Below are positions 43,927 to 54,033 of a stretch of 64,000 nt of DNA, piece by piece (within the stretch, counting starts at the first letter, position 1; every line of letters begins with the position of its first letter). The position numbers were made by a program, and so were the translations under genes. Source of the stretch: Anaerohalosphaera lusitana. GTDB taxonomy: Bacteria; Planctomycetota; Phycisphaerae; Sedimentisphaerales; Anaerohalosphaeraceae. The stretch is from the NCBI RefSeq assembly GCF_002007645.1, contig NZ_CP019791.1, positions 558,001 to 622,000 of the forward strand, in the 5' to 3' direction. Under the pieces are notes generated by a model. It worked only from the letters and a program-made list of their open reading frames with translations, was not told the DNA's origin and made no database searches.

Positions 43927-45135
43927 TTAATTGACAACAAGTTTTGCAAATTTACGTTTTCCGACCCTGACTATCATATCGTCAGTGGGGGTGACCGGAT
44001 ACTGGGGGTCGGTGATCTTTTCGCCGTCGATGCTGACGGCTGACTGTTTTATCATACGTTTGGCCTCGCCGCCGCTGTTCACAAGATTGCAGTGCTGAAG
44101 CAATTTTGCCAGAGTAATTTCGTCGGCAGGGGTGCGGACCTGGGGCATATCGTCCGGGACCTGCTTCTGGGCGAAGAGCTTTTCAAATGCTTCGGCGGCC
44201 TTGGTCGCTTCTTCGGCGTCGTAGAACTGCTCAACGATGGCCTTTCCGAGCAGGACCTTGGCTTCCTTAGGATGTGTCTTTGCAGGGTCGGTTAGCTCGG
44301 CTATTTTGTCTTTTGGTACATCGGTCAGCAGGGTGAAGTAGTTTTCCATGAGGTCGTCGCCGATCGACATGACCTTGCCGAACATGTCGGCCGGTGCGTC
44401 GGTTACTCCGATGTAGTTGCCCTTGGATTTGCTCATTTTCTGAACGCCGTCGAGACCCACCAGGATCGGCATGGTGATGACGATCTGGGGCGGCTGGCCG
44501 TCATTTCGCTGAAGGGTTCGGCCGACGAGGTTGTTGAACGTCTGGTCGGTGCCGCCGAGCTCGACATCGGATTTGATGGCGACGGAGTCCTGGCCCTGCA
44601 TGAGCGGGTAGAGGAACTCATGTATGCCGATTGCGTCGCCTTTTTTGTAGCGGATGTCAAATGTGTCGCGTTCGAGCATGCGGGCTACTGTCATCGAGGC
44701 GGTGAGTTTTATCACGTCTGCCAGTGCCAGGTCGGCGAGCCATTCGCTGTTGTAGCGGATCTCGCACTTATCGGGGCTGGTGTCGAGGATGCGGCCCGCC
44801 TGGTCGAAGTATGTCTGGGCGTTGGATTTGATCTCTTCGCCTGTGAGCATCGGGCGCGTTGTGTTCTGGCCGGTTGGGTCGCCTATACGCGCGGTGTAGT
44901 CGCCGATAATGAGTACGGCTTTGTGGCCTAAGTCCTGGAACTGGCGTAGTTTACGGAGCACGACGGTGTGGCCGAGGTGGATGTCCGGGGCGGTCGGGTC
45001 CATGCCGAGCTTTATCCGGAGCTGTTTGCCCTCTTTGGCGGCCTCGGTGAGGCGCTGGGCCAGTTCGGATTCGCGGTAAATTTCCACCGTGCCGCGTTTG
45101 AGCAGCTCTATCTGTTGTGCGATCGGGTCTTGCAT
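43927..45135 (-). CDS. tyrS: tyrosyl-tRNA synthetase
   Basis: 402 residues, class I synthetase. ATP-binding HLGH is at residues 53-56 and KMSKS at 233-237, followed by a C-terminal S4-type RNA-binding domain (LVNSGGEAKRMIKQSAVSIDG). It charges tRNA-Tyr. AGAGGAAACA precedes the start. Confidence 0.96.
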   Translation of the reverse strand: MQDPIAQQIELLKRGTVEIYRESELAQRLTEAAKEGKQLRIKLGMDPTAPDIHLGHTVVLRKLRQFQDLGHKAVLIIGDYTARIGDPTGQNTTRPMLTGEEIKSNAQTYFDQAGRILDTSPDKCEIRYNSEWLADLALADVIKLTASMTVARMLERDTFDIRYKKGDAIGIHEFLYPLMQGQDSVAIKSDVELGGTDQTFNNLVGRTLQRNDGQPPQIVITMPILVGLDGVQKMSKSKGNYIGVTDAPADMFGKVMSIGDDLMENYFTLLTDVPKDKIAELTDPAKTHPKEAKVLLGKAIVEQFYDAEEATKAAEAFEKLFAQKQVPDDMPQVRTPADEITLAKLLQHCNLVNSGGEAKRMIKQSAVSIDGEKITDPQYPVTPTDDMIVRVGKRKFAKLVVN

Positions 45136-45351
45136 TGTTTCCTCTTACCTGCTTATTGACGTAAGGTTGTGATTATAAAGAAGTTGGCATTATAACGAAG
45201 GCAGGGTGCGGGGGCAAGCGATAAGAGGAGTTAATGCGGTTGGAAATTCAGCCAGCGGTGAGGCCGAAAAGGTGGTTTGTCAGTGGATGGCGGGAGCCTT
45301 GTGTGACTCCCGCCGTTCGGGTGATGGTGGTTGTGGTTTGTTTGTTTGGGT

Positions 45352-46107
45352 TTAGAACAGCGTTGCGGATCTCCACCAGTCGTGGTATTTGTCGCGGAAC
45401 TGTTCTTCTGTTGGGAACGGGTAGAAGAGCATGTTCTGCTGATCGCCCAGGTAGAAGCCGGAGGCGACCATGCGGTAGGGCACGTGCTGGGGAAAGATGC
45501 GGTCGACGGTCTTGGTGTTTTTGTCTTTGCCCAGGTTTGCGAGGCAGTCGCGCAGATGTTCTATGTTTTTGTACGGCAGGTCGCGGACCGAGCCGTTGCA
45601 GTCTTCGGCGAGGTCACCAAGACGCAGGTCGACGAAGCATATCTTCGGGACCGAGAAGCCTGTGGAGGGGTCGGTGATGAATTTGCGGAAGTCCGGCGGA
45701 TGCAGGTTGCTGGCGATCAGCGGATGGACCGGCGCGAGCTCCTGGTAAAGATGGTATTTCGCGTCGAATGAAGGGACGGAAGCTTGGGGGAGTTTGAGGA
45801 CTCGGCCGTCATTTGTCACGAGGTAGATGTCCTTGACCGCGTCGAGCGGGATGTGTTCGAGGACGCGGTAGATCGAGACGTATACCGAGTGCTTGGGCTC
45901 GCCGTTGTCGTGGGGCTTGCACTTTTCGCGGGCGGCGTCGAGGTCGAAGTAGTCGCTTTTAAAGTCCTTGTCGAGCTCGAAGAAGATGGCGTGTTCCTTG
46001 GAGCGTTTCTGCGTGCCCACGGCCAGATACGTGCCGAATTCCTCCGGCCCCAGCATGCTCATCACGAGTGATTCGGGTATGACCGAAAGGTAAAGGTAAG
46101 TGTCCAT
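45352..46107 (-). CDS. conserved protein, unknown
   Basis: 251 residues from ATG 46107, which has GGGAGGG five bases upstream; a longer reading to 46203 lacks a site. No signal peptide, mixed alpha/beta (MDTYLYLSVIPESLVMSMLGPEEFGTYLAVG at the start). I recognise no family. It has its own transcript, judging by the gaps on both sides. Confidence 0.6.
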   Translation of the reverse strand: MDTYLYLSVIPESLVMSMLGPEEFGTYLAVGTQKRSKEHAIFFELDKDFKSDYFDLDAAREKCKPHDNGEPKHSVYVSIYRVLEHIPLDAVKDIYLVTNDGRVLKLPQASVPSFDAKYHLYQELAPVHPLIASNLHPPDFRKFITDPSTGFSVPKICFVDLRLGDLAEDCNGSVRDLPYKNIEHLRDCLANLGKDKNTKTVDRIFPQHVPYRMVASGFYLGDQQNMLFYPFPTEEQFRDKYHDWWRSATLF

Positions 46108-46429
46108 GATCCCTCCCATCAATTGGAAACCTCTTTTGGTTTTTCGCGAAGCCGACCGTACCGCGGCAGCCTCAAATGCCTCTATTGTTCCAGTATCGCA
46201 CACTTTCGGCCGACGGCAAGGTTAAAAATCTGCGGAATTCACGGAAACTTTTTTGAGGATTTCACGGCAGACAGGTTGGTGATAAAGCTGTTCCTGGAAG
46301 CTGAGCGGATAAAACATGGCAAAAACGAACGATTTTCTTGTTTTTGATAAGGCAATTCGGTATAATCCGTACGTGTTTATTCATGTTTTCGTATTTGCGG
46401 AGTTTTTACCTGTTCGGAGGAAGTTATCG
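46108..46429. other. promoter region of the first GLUG gene
   Basis: No gene. It contains the duplicated promoter block (46311-46430). Confidence 0.5.
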
Positions 46430-46430
46430 A
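46311..46430 (+). repeat. duplicated promoter block, copy 1
   Basis: 119 bases nearly identical to 51142-51261. Both copies run up to the ATG of a GLUG gene and include the -35, -10 and CGGAGG ribosome binding site. The similarity continues into the coding region. Confidence 0.9.
46338..46366 (+). promoter_or_regulatory. promoter of GLUG gene 1
   Basis: TTGTTT (46338-46343), 17 bases, TATAAT (46361-46366), conserved in the second copy. Confidence 0.7.
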
Positions 46431-49400
46431 TGCAGCTAATTGCCAAATTTCTAGTTGTCGCAGTAGTCTTTACAACTTCAGTTAACGCTTTCCCCGCCTT
46501 GCCCGGCAGCGGAACGGCGGCCGACCCCTGGCGGATAGAGTCGCGGGCGGATTTCGACGAGTTCGCGGCAGATAGCAGCTATTGGGCAGGACATACGCGA
46601 CTTGAGACGGATATTGATCTGGCGGGGACGGTTTATACGCAGGCGGTTATTGCGCCGGATGACGGGCAGCTTGACGATCAGTTTGGTGCTATTGCTTTTA
46701 CCGGTAATTTCAATGGTGCTAACCATACCATTGAGAATCTAAACCTTGGTGCTGCTCACTGGGACTACGTTGGTCTGTTCGGAAAGATTGAGGGAGCAGA
46801 TGCAGAGATCAAGAATATCAATTTACAAGGATGCAATGTCAGCGGCTACGAAGTTGTAGGAGCATTGTGTGCTTCAAATGACGGTGGCACTATCAGCTAT
46901 TGCCGGGTAGATGTAGACATTCGCCAAGCTCATAAGCCTGTTGGCGGCTTGTGTGGCAAGAATAGTGGGCTGATCATTGGCTGCAAAGTACAAGGCAGTG
47001 TAAGTTCATATACTGAAGATGTGGCGGGTGTCTGTGGACGCAATTACGGTTCGATCAGGATGTGTTTGTCAACGGTAAGCGTCAGCGGAGAAAATTCAGT
47101 CGGTGGTATCTGCGGTTCAAATTATGGCGAGATACAGACGTGTTATTCGTCAGGCGATATAGAGGGTTATTCATTCATTGGCGGTTTGTGCGGTTCAAAC
47201 AGTGGAACAATAACCGACTGTTACTCTTCGGGGCATGTTGAATCAGCATATGAAAAAGATGGTGGTCTTTGCGGTTATAACTTTGTCGAAAAAAATATCG
47301 TTGCCAGCTTTTGGGATGTGGAAACTTCGGGCCTGGTAAATAGTTTCGGCGGCAAAGGCCTGAGTACGCAGGAAATGAAATCGCTTTATAATTTTCAAAA
47401 TGCGGGGTGGTCGGATTCAGGGTGGGTCATGAGTGATGGAGAGGATTACCCTCGACTTGTCTGGGAAAGTCGGGGTTATCCAGCAGTTCCAGAAGCTGTA
47501 ATACCTCTGGCTGGTTCGGGGACTTCGGAAGATCCGTACCAGATCTGCGGGCCTTCAGATTTAGCCTGCTTAAGTACCTACGCAGTTGTTTTAAATTCAC
47601 ACATTCAACTGATGTCTGATATTGACATGCAGGGAGTTCCTTTAAGGCCCATTGGCGAGCTTGGTACATTTAGCGGTGTTTTTGATGGTAATGGCCATAA
47701 TCTAATGAATGTGACCATTGAGCAGGTTGGTAAGAATTCAGTAGGATTATTCGACGATATTGGGCCGGAAGGGCAAGTAAAGGAGGTGACTGTCGAGAAT
47801 GCCACAATAACCGGCAACAATAACTGTGGTGTCATATGTGGGGCAAACAGAGGCTTGGTAAGAAACTGCGTCACCAGTGGAACTGTGACGGGAAATGATA
47901 ACGTTGGAGGACTTTGTGGCAACGCTTACGATGGTACGATCAGTGATTGTAGCTCTACCGGCGAAATAAATGGCGGAATTTCGGTGGGCGGCTTGTGTGG
48001 AAATACTACCGCTGAAATTGTTAACTGCTATGCGGAAGGTCATGTAAACGGCAGTAAATTAGTCGGAGGATTTTGTGGGTGCAATTATGGGACAATAAGA
48101 AGCTCGCATTCAAATTCTACCGTCACAGGTAATGAGAATGTGGGTGGTTTTTGCGGATTAACTAGTGGTTTTGATTCGGTGAGGGACTGCTACGCAAACG
48201 GTTTGGTTACAGGTAACCGCGATGTAGCTGGTTTTTCTGCCTCCTCGGGATACATCTATAATAGCTACTCTACATGTGAGGTGACAGGGGCCGAACTGGT
48301 TTATGGATTTTGTGACGGGAGCAGAATAAACACTCAGGATTGTTTCTGGGACATTGAGAGTTCAGGGGTCGAGGATACGAATGGTGGTGGACAGGGTTTG
48401 ACCACGGCAGATTTGCAAAACCGGTCAACATTTGAGAATGCGGGTTGGACGTTTTGCAACCTACAAAAAGGTGCACCAGGCTGGTTCATACCCAAAAATG
48501 GCTACCCAATACATAATTGGGAGGTGCCAGATACAACCCAGGTTCCGGTGAATGACGGGACGTGGTCCGAAGTACAGAATCGATTGTCTGATGCGGGATT
48601 TAGTGTCGAAACAGTATATGTGGATAGCAAAACTGTGCCTGAGGGGCAGATGACCGGGTTATCGGTACTTGGGGGAGGATATATAGAAGCTTCAATGCCA
48701 ATAAAGATATATATTTCAAAAGGCAATAATGGGGATGGTACCGTAGATGCTCCATATGGTATAGCATGCCAAGCGGACTTGGAAGCGGTCAATAATGATA
48801 TGACAGCCAATTATAGAATGGTCTCTGATATTTTCATGAATTATGAAACCCTGTACACATCGGCTGTCATTGCGGCTGATGCGGATGGATGTACCGAACA
48901 GTTTGACGGGGAGGCATTTACGGGTTCTTTTGATGGGAATGGTTATTCGGTTTACTTCCTGAAAATTTCAGAAGAATCAAATTATCTTGGCTTGTTCGGA
49001 TTCATAGCTTTGTCCGGCCGAGTAGATAACCTCGGTATTGATTACGCACTTATTGGGGGCAAGCACGAAGGGACCTTTATTGGGGGCTTATGCGGGTTGA
49101 ATGAAGGCACGGTAAGCAATTGTCATTCTAGCGGTAAAGTATGGATTGGCGTTACTTTGGGTGGGCTTTGCGGAATAAATAAAGGTCTTATCGAGAAAAG
49201 TAGTTCCACTGCGAGAGTAATCACATCTGATCCGCGTAACGGCGGGTTGTGTGGACTGAACGAGGGTACTATAAACAACTGTTTTGCTACTGGTGCAGTT
49301 GATGGTTACAGTTTTACAGGAGGCCTTTGCGGACTCAATAAGGGAACCATTACTAAAAGCTATACATCTGGTTTAGTGGAGAACACCCTGAGAGGTCCTT

Positions 49401-50305
49401 ATATCGGTGGGTTCTGCGGACATAATAGCTCTGATGGCAATATTGCAGACTGTTACGCCACAGGTTCCGTGATTACATTTTATGATCATACAGGCGGTTT
49501 TTGCGGAAGGAATCAGGGACTTATCAAGTGGTCCTTTGCTAATGTAAATGTATCTGGGCGCTCAAAAGTGGGGGGATTTTGCGGGTCAAACAGCAATAGT
49601 GAAATAAGAAACTGCTATGCAACAGGCCTTGTTACAGGTGACAAATACGTCGGCGGTTTTTGCGGCTATAATTTAAATGACGCCAGTATTGCAGCAAGCT
49701 ATTTTGATGGTGAAGTCTCAGCAGATTACGATTATGCTGGTGGGTTTTGTGCACTAAACCTGTCAGATATTAATAACTGTTATGCCAGTGGATCAGTTTC
49801 TGGGGAAGATTTAGTTGGGGGTTTCTGTGCACTTAATGATGGCGGGAATATCTCAAAATCTTATTCGGCTTGTAGTTTGACCGGAGATCGCAAGGGAGGT
49901 TTCTGCGTAGGCAATCTCGGTACGACATTCGCTAATTTCTGGAACGTTGAGATGGTGGACTCAGCTTTTAGTATTGGTGGGATCGGTTTAACTACTGCCG
50001 AGATGCAGACGCGGTCTACTTTTACGGATGCTGGCTGGGATTTTGTTGGGGAGAATGCCAATGGGACGGCGGACGTCTGGCGGATGTGTGTTGACGGGGT
50101 GGATTATCCGCGGTTGTGGTGGGAGTTTGCTGCTGGGGATTTTGCCTGCCCGGACGGTGTGAGTTTCAGTGACTATGCCCTGCTAGCGGATACGTGGCTG
50201 CTGTCGGAAGGTCAGCCGGGCTTTGACAGCAGGAGCGATCTCGATGCGGACGGCACGGTAGGTCTTGGCGATCTGACCGTGTTTGTGGAGAACTGGCTTG
50301 AATAG
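46430..50305 (+). CDS. secreted GLUG-repeat protein with PASTA-like and dockerin-like domains (paralog 1)
   Basis: 1291 residues. ATG 46430 is supported by CGGAGG and an immediate signal peptide (IAKFLVVAVVFTTSVNAFPA). Segments in order: a conserved N-terminal block (WRIESRADFDEFAADSS), a first GLUG array (repeats of GGLCG.N.G.I..CY..G.V.G), a PASTA-like segment (about residues 700-760; VPVNDGTWSEVQNRLSDAGF ... IKIYISKG), a second GLUG array, and a C-terminal dockerin-like EF-hand (DLDADGTVGLGDL then WLE). The GLUG repeats probably form a beta-helix. Such proteins may be part of a surface complex. Anchoring or binding partners are unknown. Confidence 0.85.
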   Translation: MQLIAKFLVVAVVFTTSVNAFPALPGSGTAADPWRIESRADFDEFAADSSYWAGHTRLETDIDLAGTVYTQAVIAPDDGQLDDQFGAIAFTGNFNGANHTIENLNLGAAHWDYVGLFGKIEGADAEIKNINLQGCNVSGYEVVGALCASNDGGTISYCRVDVDIRQAHKPVGGLCGKNSGLIIGCKVQGSVSSYTEDVAGVCGRNYGSIRMCLSTVSVSGENSVGGICGSNYGEIQTCYSSGDIEGYSFIGGLCGSNSGTITDCYSSGHVESAYEKDGGLCGYNFVEKNIVASFWDVETSGLVNSFGGKGLSTQEMKSLYNFQNAGWSDSGWVMSDGEDYPRLVWESRGYPAVPEAVIPLAGSGTSEDPYQICGPSDLACLSTYAVVLNSHIQLMSDIDMQGVPLRPIGELGTFSGVFDGNGHNLMNVTIEQVGKNSVGLFDDIGPEGQVKEVTVENATITGNNNCGVICGANRGLVRNCVTSGTVTGNDNVGGLCGNAYDGTISDCSSTGEINGGISVGGLCGNTTAEIVNCYAEGHVNGSKLVGGFCGCNYGTIRSSHSNSTVTGNENVGGFCGLTSGFDSVRDCYANGLVTGNRDVAGFSASSGYIYNSYSTCEVTGAELVYGFCDGSRINTQDCFWDIESSGVEDTNGGGQGLTTADLQNRSTFENAGWTFCNLQKGAPGWFIPKNGYPIHNWEVPDTTQVPVNDGTWSEVQNRLSDAGFSVETVYVDSKTVPEGQMTGLSVLGGGYIEASMPIKIYISKGNNGDGTVDAPYGIACQADLEAVNNDMTANYRMVSDIFMNYETLYTSAVIAADADGCTEQFDGEAFTGSFDGNGYSVYFLKISEESNYLGLFGFIALSGRVDNLGIDYALIGGKHEGTFIGGLCGLNEGTVSNCHSSGKVWIGVTLGGLCGINKGLIEKSSSTARVITSDPRNGGLCGLNEGTINNCFATGAVDGYSFTGGLCGLNKGTITKSYTSGLVENTLRGPYIGGFCGHNSSDGNIADCYATGSVITFYDHTGGFCGRNQGLIKWSFANVNVSGRSKVGGFCGSNSNSEIRNCYATGLVTGDKYVGGFCGYNLNDASIAASYFDGEVSADYDYAGGFCALNLSDINNCYASGSVSGEDLVGGFCALNDGGNISKSYSACSLTGDRKGGFCVGNLGTTFANFWNVEMVDSAFSIGGIGLTTAEMQTRSTFTDAGWDFVGENANGTADVWRMCVDGVDYPRLWWEFAAGDFACPDGVSFSDYALLADTWLLSEGQPGFDSRSDLDADGTVGLGDLTVFVENWLE

Positions 50306-50357
50306 TTTTTCGATCGGCGGCAACTGATCTTGCGTGCGGCAATTTGCAGTAATATAG

Positions 50358-50405
50358 AAACGGCTGCGGTTCCTTTTGGTGGGATACTGCAGCCGTTTTT
50401 TGTTT
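50358..50405 (+). terminator. Rho-independent terminator after GLUG gene 1
   Basis: AAACGGCTGC / GCAGCCGTTT with a 21-base loop and TTTTTTGTTTT. Confidence 0.85.
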
Positions 50406-50452
50406 TAGATTTGAAGAGCCGCCCGGGTTTGGTTCGGGTCGGGCTGTAAAAG

Positions 50453-50995
50453 CTACCAGCGGTCGCCCTGGAGGTTTACGTCGCCGGGCGGGAATTCTTT
50501 TGACTTGAGGGGGTAGAACATGCGGTGGCGTTCTGTTGGGACCTCGAGTTCTTCGCCCTGGTGGATGTGCATGAATTTGCGTGGGGAAATTTCGATCCAG
50601 CCGGTGCGTTCGTAGACTTTTTTGATGGGGGTGATCACGAAGAGCATGCCGAAGTCGAAGCCGAGCCTGTCTGCCTCTTCCATCGCTACTCGCATGACCC
50701 TGTCGGAATAGCCCTTGCCGCGGTGTGCGGGGGCCACGTAGACATTGCCGATGCCCGCGACGTTGACCGGTGCTCCGCCGACGTCGATGGTGCGGTCCAT
50801 GACCTGGACGTGTGCGACGGGGTCGCCGTCAATTTCGAGCACGACGGTGTAAAAGGGCACGTTCCGGCGGAGTGTGCGGGAGCGGAGGAAGTCGTCGTGA
50901 CGGTGCGGGAAGGCATCGGCGAGATACTGGCGGATGCGGGCGTCGATGTCGGCCGGCATATCGTTTTCGCGGTAAATGTTTATTTCTTCGGTCAT
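50453..50995 (-). CDS. GNAT-family acetyltransferase (paralog 1)
   Basis: 180 residues from ATG 50995, with GGAG upstream. The GNAT acetyl-CoA loop is YVAPAHRGKGYSDRVM. The protein ends FPPGDVNLQGDRW, a tail shared with the second copy at 54459. It faces GLUG gene 1 tail to tail. The substrate is unknown. Confidence 0.82.
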   Translation of the reverse strand: MTEEINIYRENDMPADIDARIRQYLADAFPHRHDDFLRSRTLRRNVPFYTVVLEIDGDPVAHVQVMDRTIDVGGAPVNVAGIGNVYVAPAHRGKGYSDRVMRVAMEEADRLGFDFGMLFVITPIKKVYERTGWIEISPRKFMHIHQGEELEVPTERHRMFYPLKSKEFPPGDVNLQGDRW

Positions 50996-51141
50996 TTTCG
51001 GTTCTCCAACCTCAGTTTGCAAAGCTTTTGCGTTCTATTGATCCAGTAAAACATACAAATCAATCGACAGAACGCAAATATAATTACGAAAAATCGGGAT
51101 TGGTAGTTCGCCGCAGGTGAGAAGATATGTCCTGGAACCAG

Positions 51142-51261
51142 AAAACATGGCAAAAACGAACGATTTTCTTGTTTTTGTTGAGGCAATTCGGTATAATCCG
51201 TACGTGTTTATTCATGTTTCGCGAGTTTGCAACATTTTACCTGTTCGGAGGAAGTTATCGA
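51142..51261 (+). repeat. duplicated promoter block, copy 2
   Basis: The partner of 46311-46430, of equal length up to the ATG. Differences cluster in the region between the -10 and the ribosome binding site. Confidence 0.9.
51169..51197 (+). promoter_or_regulatory. promoter of GLUG gene 2
   Basis: TTGTTT (51169-51174), 17 bases, TATAAT (51192-51197). Confidence 0.7.
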
Positions 51262-53714
51262 TGCAGCTCATTGCCAGATTTCTAGTTGTCGCAGCAGTAT
51301 TTACAATTTCAGCTAACGCTTTCGCCGCCTTGCCCGGCAGCGGAACGGAGGCCGACCCGTGGCGAATAGAATCGCGGGCGGACTTTGACGAGTTTGCGGC
51401 AGATTCGAGCTACTGGGCCGGGCATACGCGGCTGGATACGGATATTGATCTGGCGGGAACGGTTTATGATAGGGCGGTGATCGCTCCGGACACAGATCGC
51501 TCTGTGGCTGACTTTCAGGGGACGCCTTTTACCGGTTTTTTTGACGGTCATTCTTACAAGTTAATTAACTTGAGATTTTCTTACAGCTATAACTGGGGTC
51601 TGTTCGGTCTGATCGGATCGTCAGGAACAGTCCGAAATCTGCATTTGGAAAATGTGGACGGCACTGGGTATAGCCGGGCGGGAGGCTTATGTTCAATAAA
51701 CGAAGGAGCAATTAAATCTTGTTACGTCAGCGGTAGAATAGAAGGTAGCAACCAGGTAGGCGGCATCTGCGGGATCAACAGAGGGACGATTCTAGAAAGT
51801 TCTGCTCAATGCACAGTACGTGGCCGACTCTCTGAGGCAGGCGGAATCTGTGGTAAAAATGACGGGGGTACTATAAAAGCCTGCTATGCACTGGGCGATG
51901 TCGAAGGTGGGGAGAAGGTAGGCGGGCTTTGCGGAGGCAATTATTACGGAAGCACTAATGGGATCATAGTGGACAGCTACGCAAGCGGTGATGTTGTCGG
52001 CGAAAGTAATGTGGGTGGGCTTTGCGGGGCCAATGGGGACTATATCAAAAACTGTTTTGCGTCGGGCAACGTCAAGGGCTTGCTGAAGGTCGGCGGATTG
52101 TGCGGTCTAAATGCTGGGTCAATCACTGGGAGTTATGCGACAGGCAAGGTCGAAACAGACGAAATTGCAGGAGGGTTGTGCGGAGTAAATAATGGCAATC
52201 TCCGGGCCTGCTACTCAACAGGTACTGTCACTGGGACAGTGGACATCGGCGGGCTCTGTGGACAGCACAACGGATACCCAATTAGTGACTGCTTCTGGGA
52301 CGTTGAAACATCCGGGATAACTACCAGTGCAGGCGGAATCGGGAAATCGACTGCTGAAATGAAAAGCCTGGCGACATATTTTGAAAGCGTGTGGTGGGAA
52401 TTCGCAGATTTTGAGACAGGCCTGTCCGGGTGGTATCTGCCTGAAGGTGACTATCCGAAGTTTGCATGGCAGAATACTGATGCTGCGGAGGTGACTGACG
52501 TAACAGGATTGACTTTGGCCCAGGCCCAGACAAAGCTAGCAGAAGCCGGTTTGACCGTCGGCAGCACGCAATATGTCGGCAGCATGACAATTGAGCCGGA
52601 CATAGTTGCGGGTGTATCGGCTTCGATCAAAGGATACGTCAGCAAATCGCTTCCGATTGACATTTATGTTTCATCAGGCAGCAATGGCGATGGTTCGCAG
52701 GCGAATCCATACGAGCTGGCGTGCCAGGCGGATCTCGATTCTGTCATTGATTTTGCGGCTTGCTATATGATGACTGCGGATGTGTTCATGGAAAACGGTT
52801 TTCGCTATCCCGATCCTGTTCTGAACGATCAATTTGCGGGACACTTCTATGGGAATAGCTACAAGATTCATAATTTAGATATGAATACTGACTACGGCGG
52901 GTTGTTTTCATCAATAGACAGCAGCGGGGTCGTAAAAGATCTCTCGCTGGCAGCATGCAGGATAGGATGGGAGACCGTTGGCGGCGTTTGCAGCGTTAAT
53001 TGGGGTGTTATCGAAAACTGTTATGTGAGCGGCACCATAAGAGGAAATGTTTTGGGTGGTTTATGCCGAGCAAACGCTGGAGTCATTCGAAACTGTGCTG
53101 CTAGTGTCAAGATGACTAGTTATGAGACTTATGCTGGAGGCATTTGTGGTACCAACTATGGAGAGATCGAGGACAGCTACGTGGAAGGGCAGATAGAATG
53201 TAAACCCCGCACGAATGAAATAGGGGGTTTGTGTATGCGTAACGAGGGCAGCATCATCAATTGTTTCAGTGCCGTAGCTCTTGCGAATGGCCTCGAGATG
53301 GGCGGTTTGTGTACTTCTGACAACGGGACTGTTACGGGCAGTTTCTGGGATGTTGAGGCTTCGGGGATTACGACCAGTGCCGGCGGGGTTGGTTTAACTA
53401 CTGCCGAGATGCAGATGCGGGCTACGTTTACAGACGCTGGTTGGGATTTTGTTGGGGAGGATGCTAATGGGACGGAGGATGTTTGGCGGATTTGTGTTGA
53501 TGGTGTGGATTATCCAGGGTTGTGGTGGGAGTTTGCTTCTGGGGATTTTGCCTGTCCGGACGGGGTGAGTTTCAGTGACTATGCATTGCTCGCGGATACG
53601 TGGCTGCTGTCAAAAGGGCAGCCGGGGTTTGACGGCAGGTGCGATCTCGATGCCAACGGCACGGTCGGGCTTCCGGATCTGAGAGTATTTGCGGAGAACT
53701 GGTTGGATGATTAG
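51261..53714 (+). CDS. secreted GLUG-repeat protein with PASTA-like and dockerin-like domains (paralog 2)
   Basis: 817 residues, with the same order of parts as paralog 1 but shorter GLUG arrays: signal peptide, WRIESRADFDEFAADSS block, GLUG array, PASTA-like segment (VTGLTLAQAQTKLAEAGLTV ... IDIYVSSG, about residues 415-475), a second short array, then the dockerin-like end (DLDANGTVGLPDL). The first 60 and last 95 residues are nearly identical to paralog 1, whereas the repeats differ in number and sequence. That is the pattern of duplication followed by repeat expansion or loss. Confidence 0.85.
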   Translation: MQLIARFLVVAAVFTISANAFAALPGSGTEADPWRIESRADFDEFAADSSYWAGHTRLDTDIDLAGTVYDRAVIAPDTDRSVADFQGTPFTGFFDGHSYKLINLRFSYSYNWGLFGLIGSSGTVRNLHLENVDGTGYSRAGGLCSINEGAIKSCYVSGRIEGSNQVGGICGINRGTILESSAQCTVRGRLSEAGGICGKNDGGTIKACYALGDVEGGEKVGGLCGGNYYGSTNGIIVDSYASGDVVGESNVGGLCGANGDYIKNCFASGNVKGLLKVGGLCGLNAGSITGSYATGKVETDEIAGGLCGVNNGNLRACYSTGTVTGTVDIGGLCGQHNGYPISDCFWDVETSGITTSAGGIGKSTAEMKSLATYFESVWWEFADFETGLSGWYLPEGDYPKFAWQNTDAAEVTDVTGLTLAQAQTKLAEAGLTVGSTQYVGSMTIEPDIVAGVSASIKGYVSKSLPIDIYVSSGSNGDGSQANPYELACQADLDSVIDFAACYMMTADVFMENGFRYPDPVLNDQFAGHFYGNSYKIHNLDMNTDYGGLFSSIDSSGVVKDLSLAACRIGWETVGGVCSVNWGVIENCYVSGTIRGNVLGGLCRANAGVIRNCAASVKMTSYETYAGGICGTNYGEIEDSYVEGQIECKPRTNEIGGLCMRNEGSIINCFSAVALANGLEMGGLCTSDNGTVTGSFWDVEASGITTSAGGVGLTTAEMQMRATFTDAGWDFVGEDANGTEDVWRICVDGVDYPGLWWEFASGDFACPDGVSFSDYALLADTWLLSKGQPGFDGRCDLDANGTVGLPDLRVFAENWLDD

Positions 53715-53730
53715 TGCTGCCACCTGTCTG

Positions 53731-54030
53731 TCAAAATTGACTTATCTTTATGTCGCCCTCGGGCATGTGGGCGATCAGTTCGAGTTTGCCGCCCAGAGCC
53801 TCGATTAGCCTTCGCAGCGTGCTTATCTGCATGTCACGCTGTGACTCCAACTTGGAAAGGCTTGGCTGTTTGATTCCCATGCTTTTGGCGAGATTTTCCT
53901 GCGTGATGCCTGTTTCTTTTCGGATCTCGGCCAAGAGCATCTGAGCCATTTCTTCCCTGGCTCGGGCCTTAGCTCGTTTGACGCTTTCAGGATCCATACG
54001 TTTTTCGAGTTCTGAAAATTTACGTGCCAC
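53731..54030 (-). CDS. higA: XRE-type antitoxin (HigA-like)
   Basis: 99 residues. A helix-turn-helix (RKETGITQENLAKSMGIKQPSLSKLESQRD) sits in the C-terminal half. GTG 54030 comes three bases after the toxin stop, with GGGGTGAA as ribosome binding site inside the toxin end. Toxin first, antitoxin second is the HigBA order. It should bind and neutralise the toxin and repress the promoter. Confidence 0.85.
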   Translation of the reverse strand: MARKFSELEKRMDPESVKRAKARAREEMAQMLLAEIRKETGITQENLAKSMGIKQPSLSKLESQRDMQISTLRRLIEALGGKLELIAHMPEGDIKISQF

Positions 54031-54033
54031 GGT

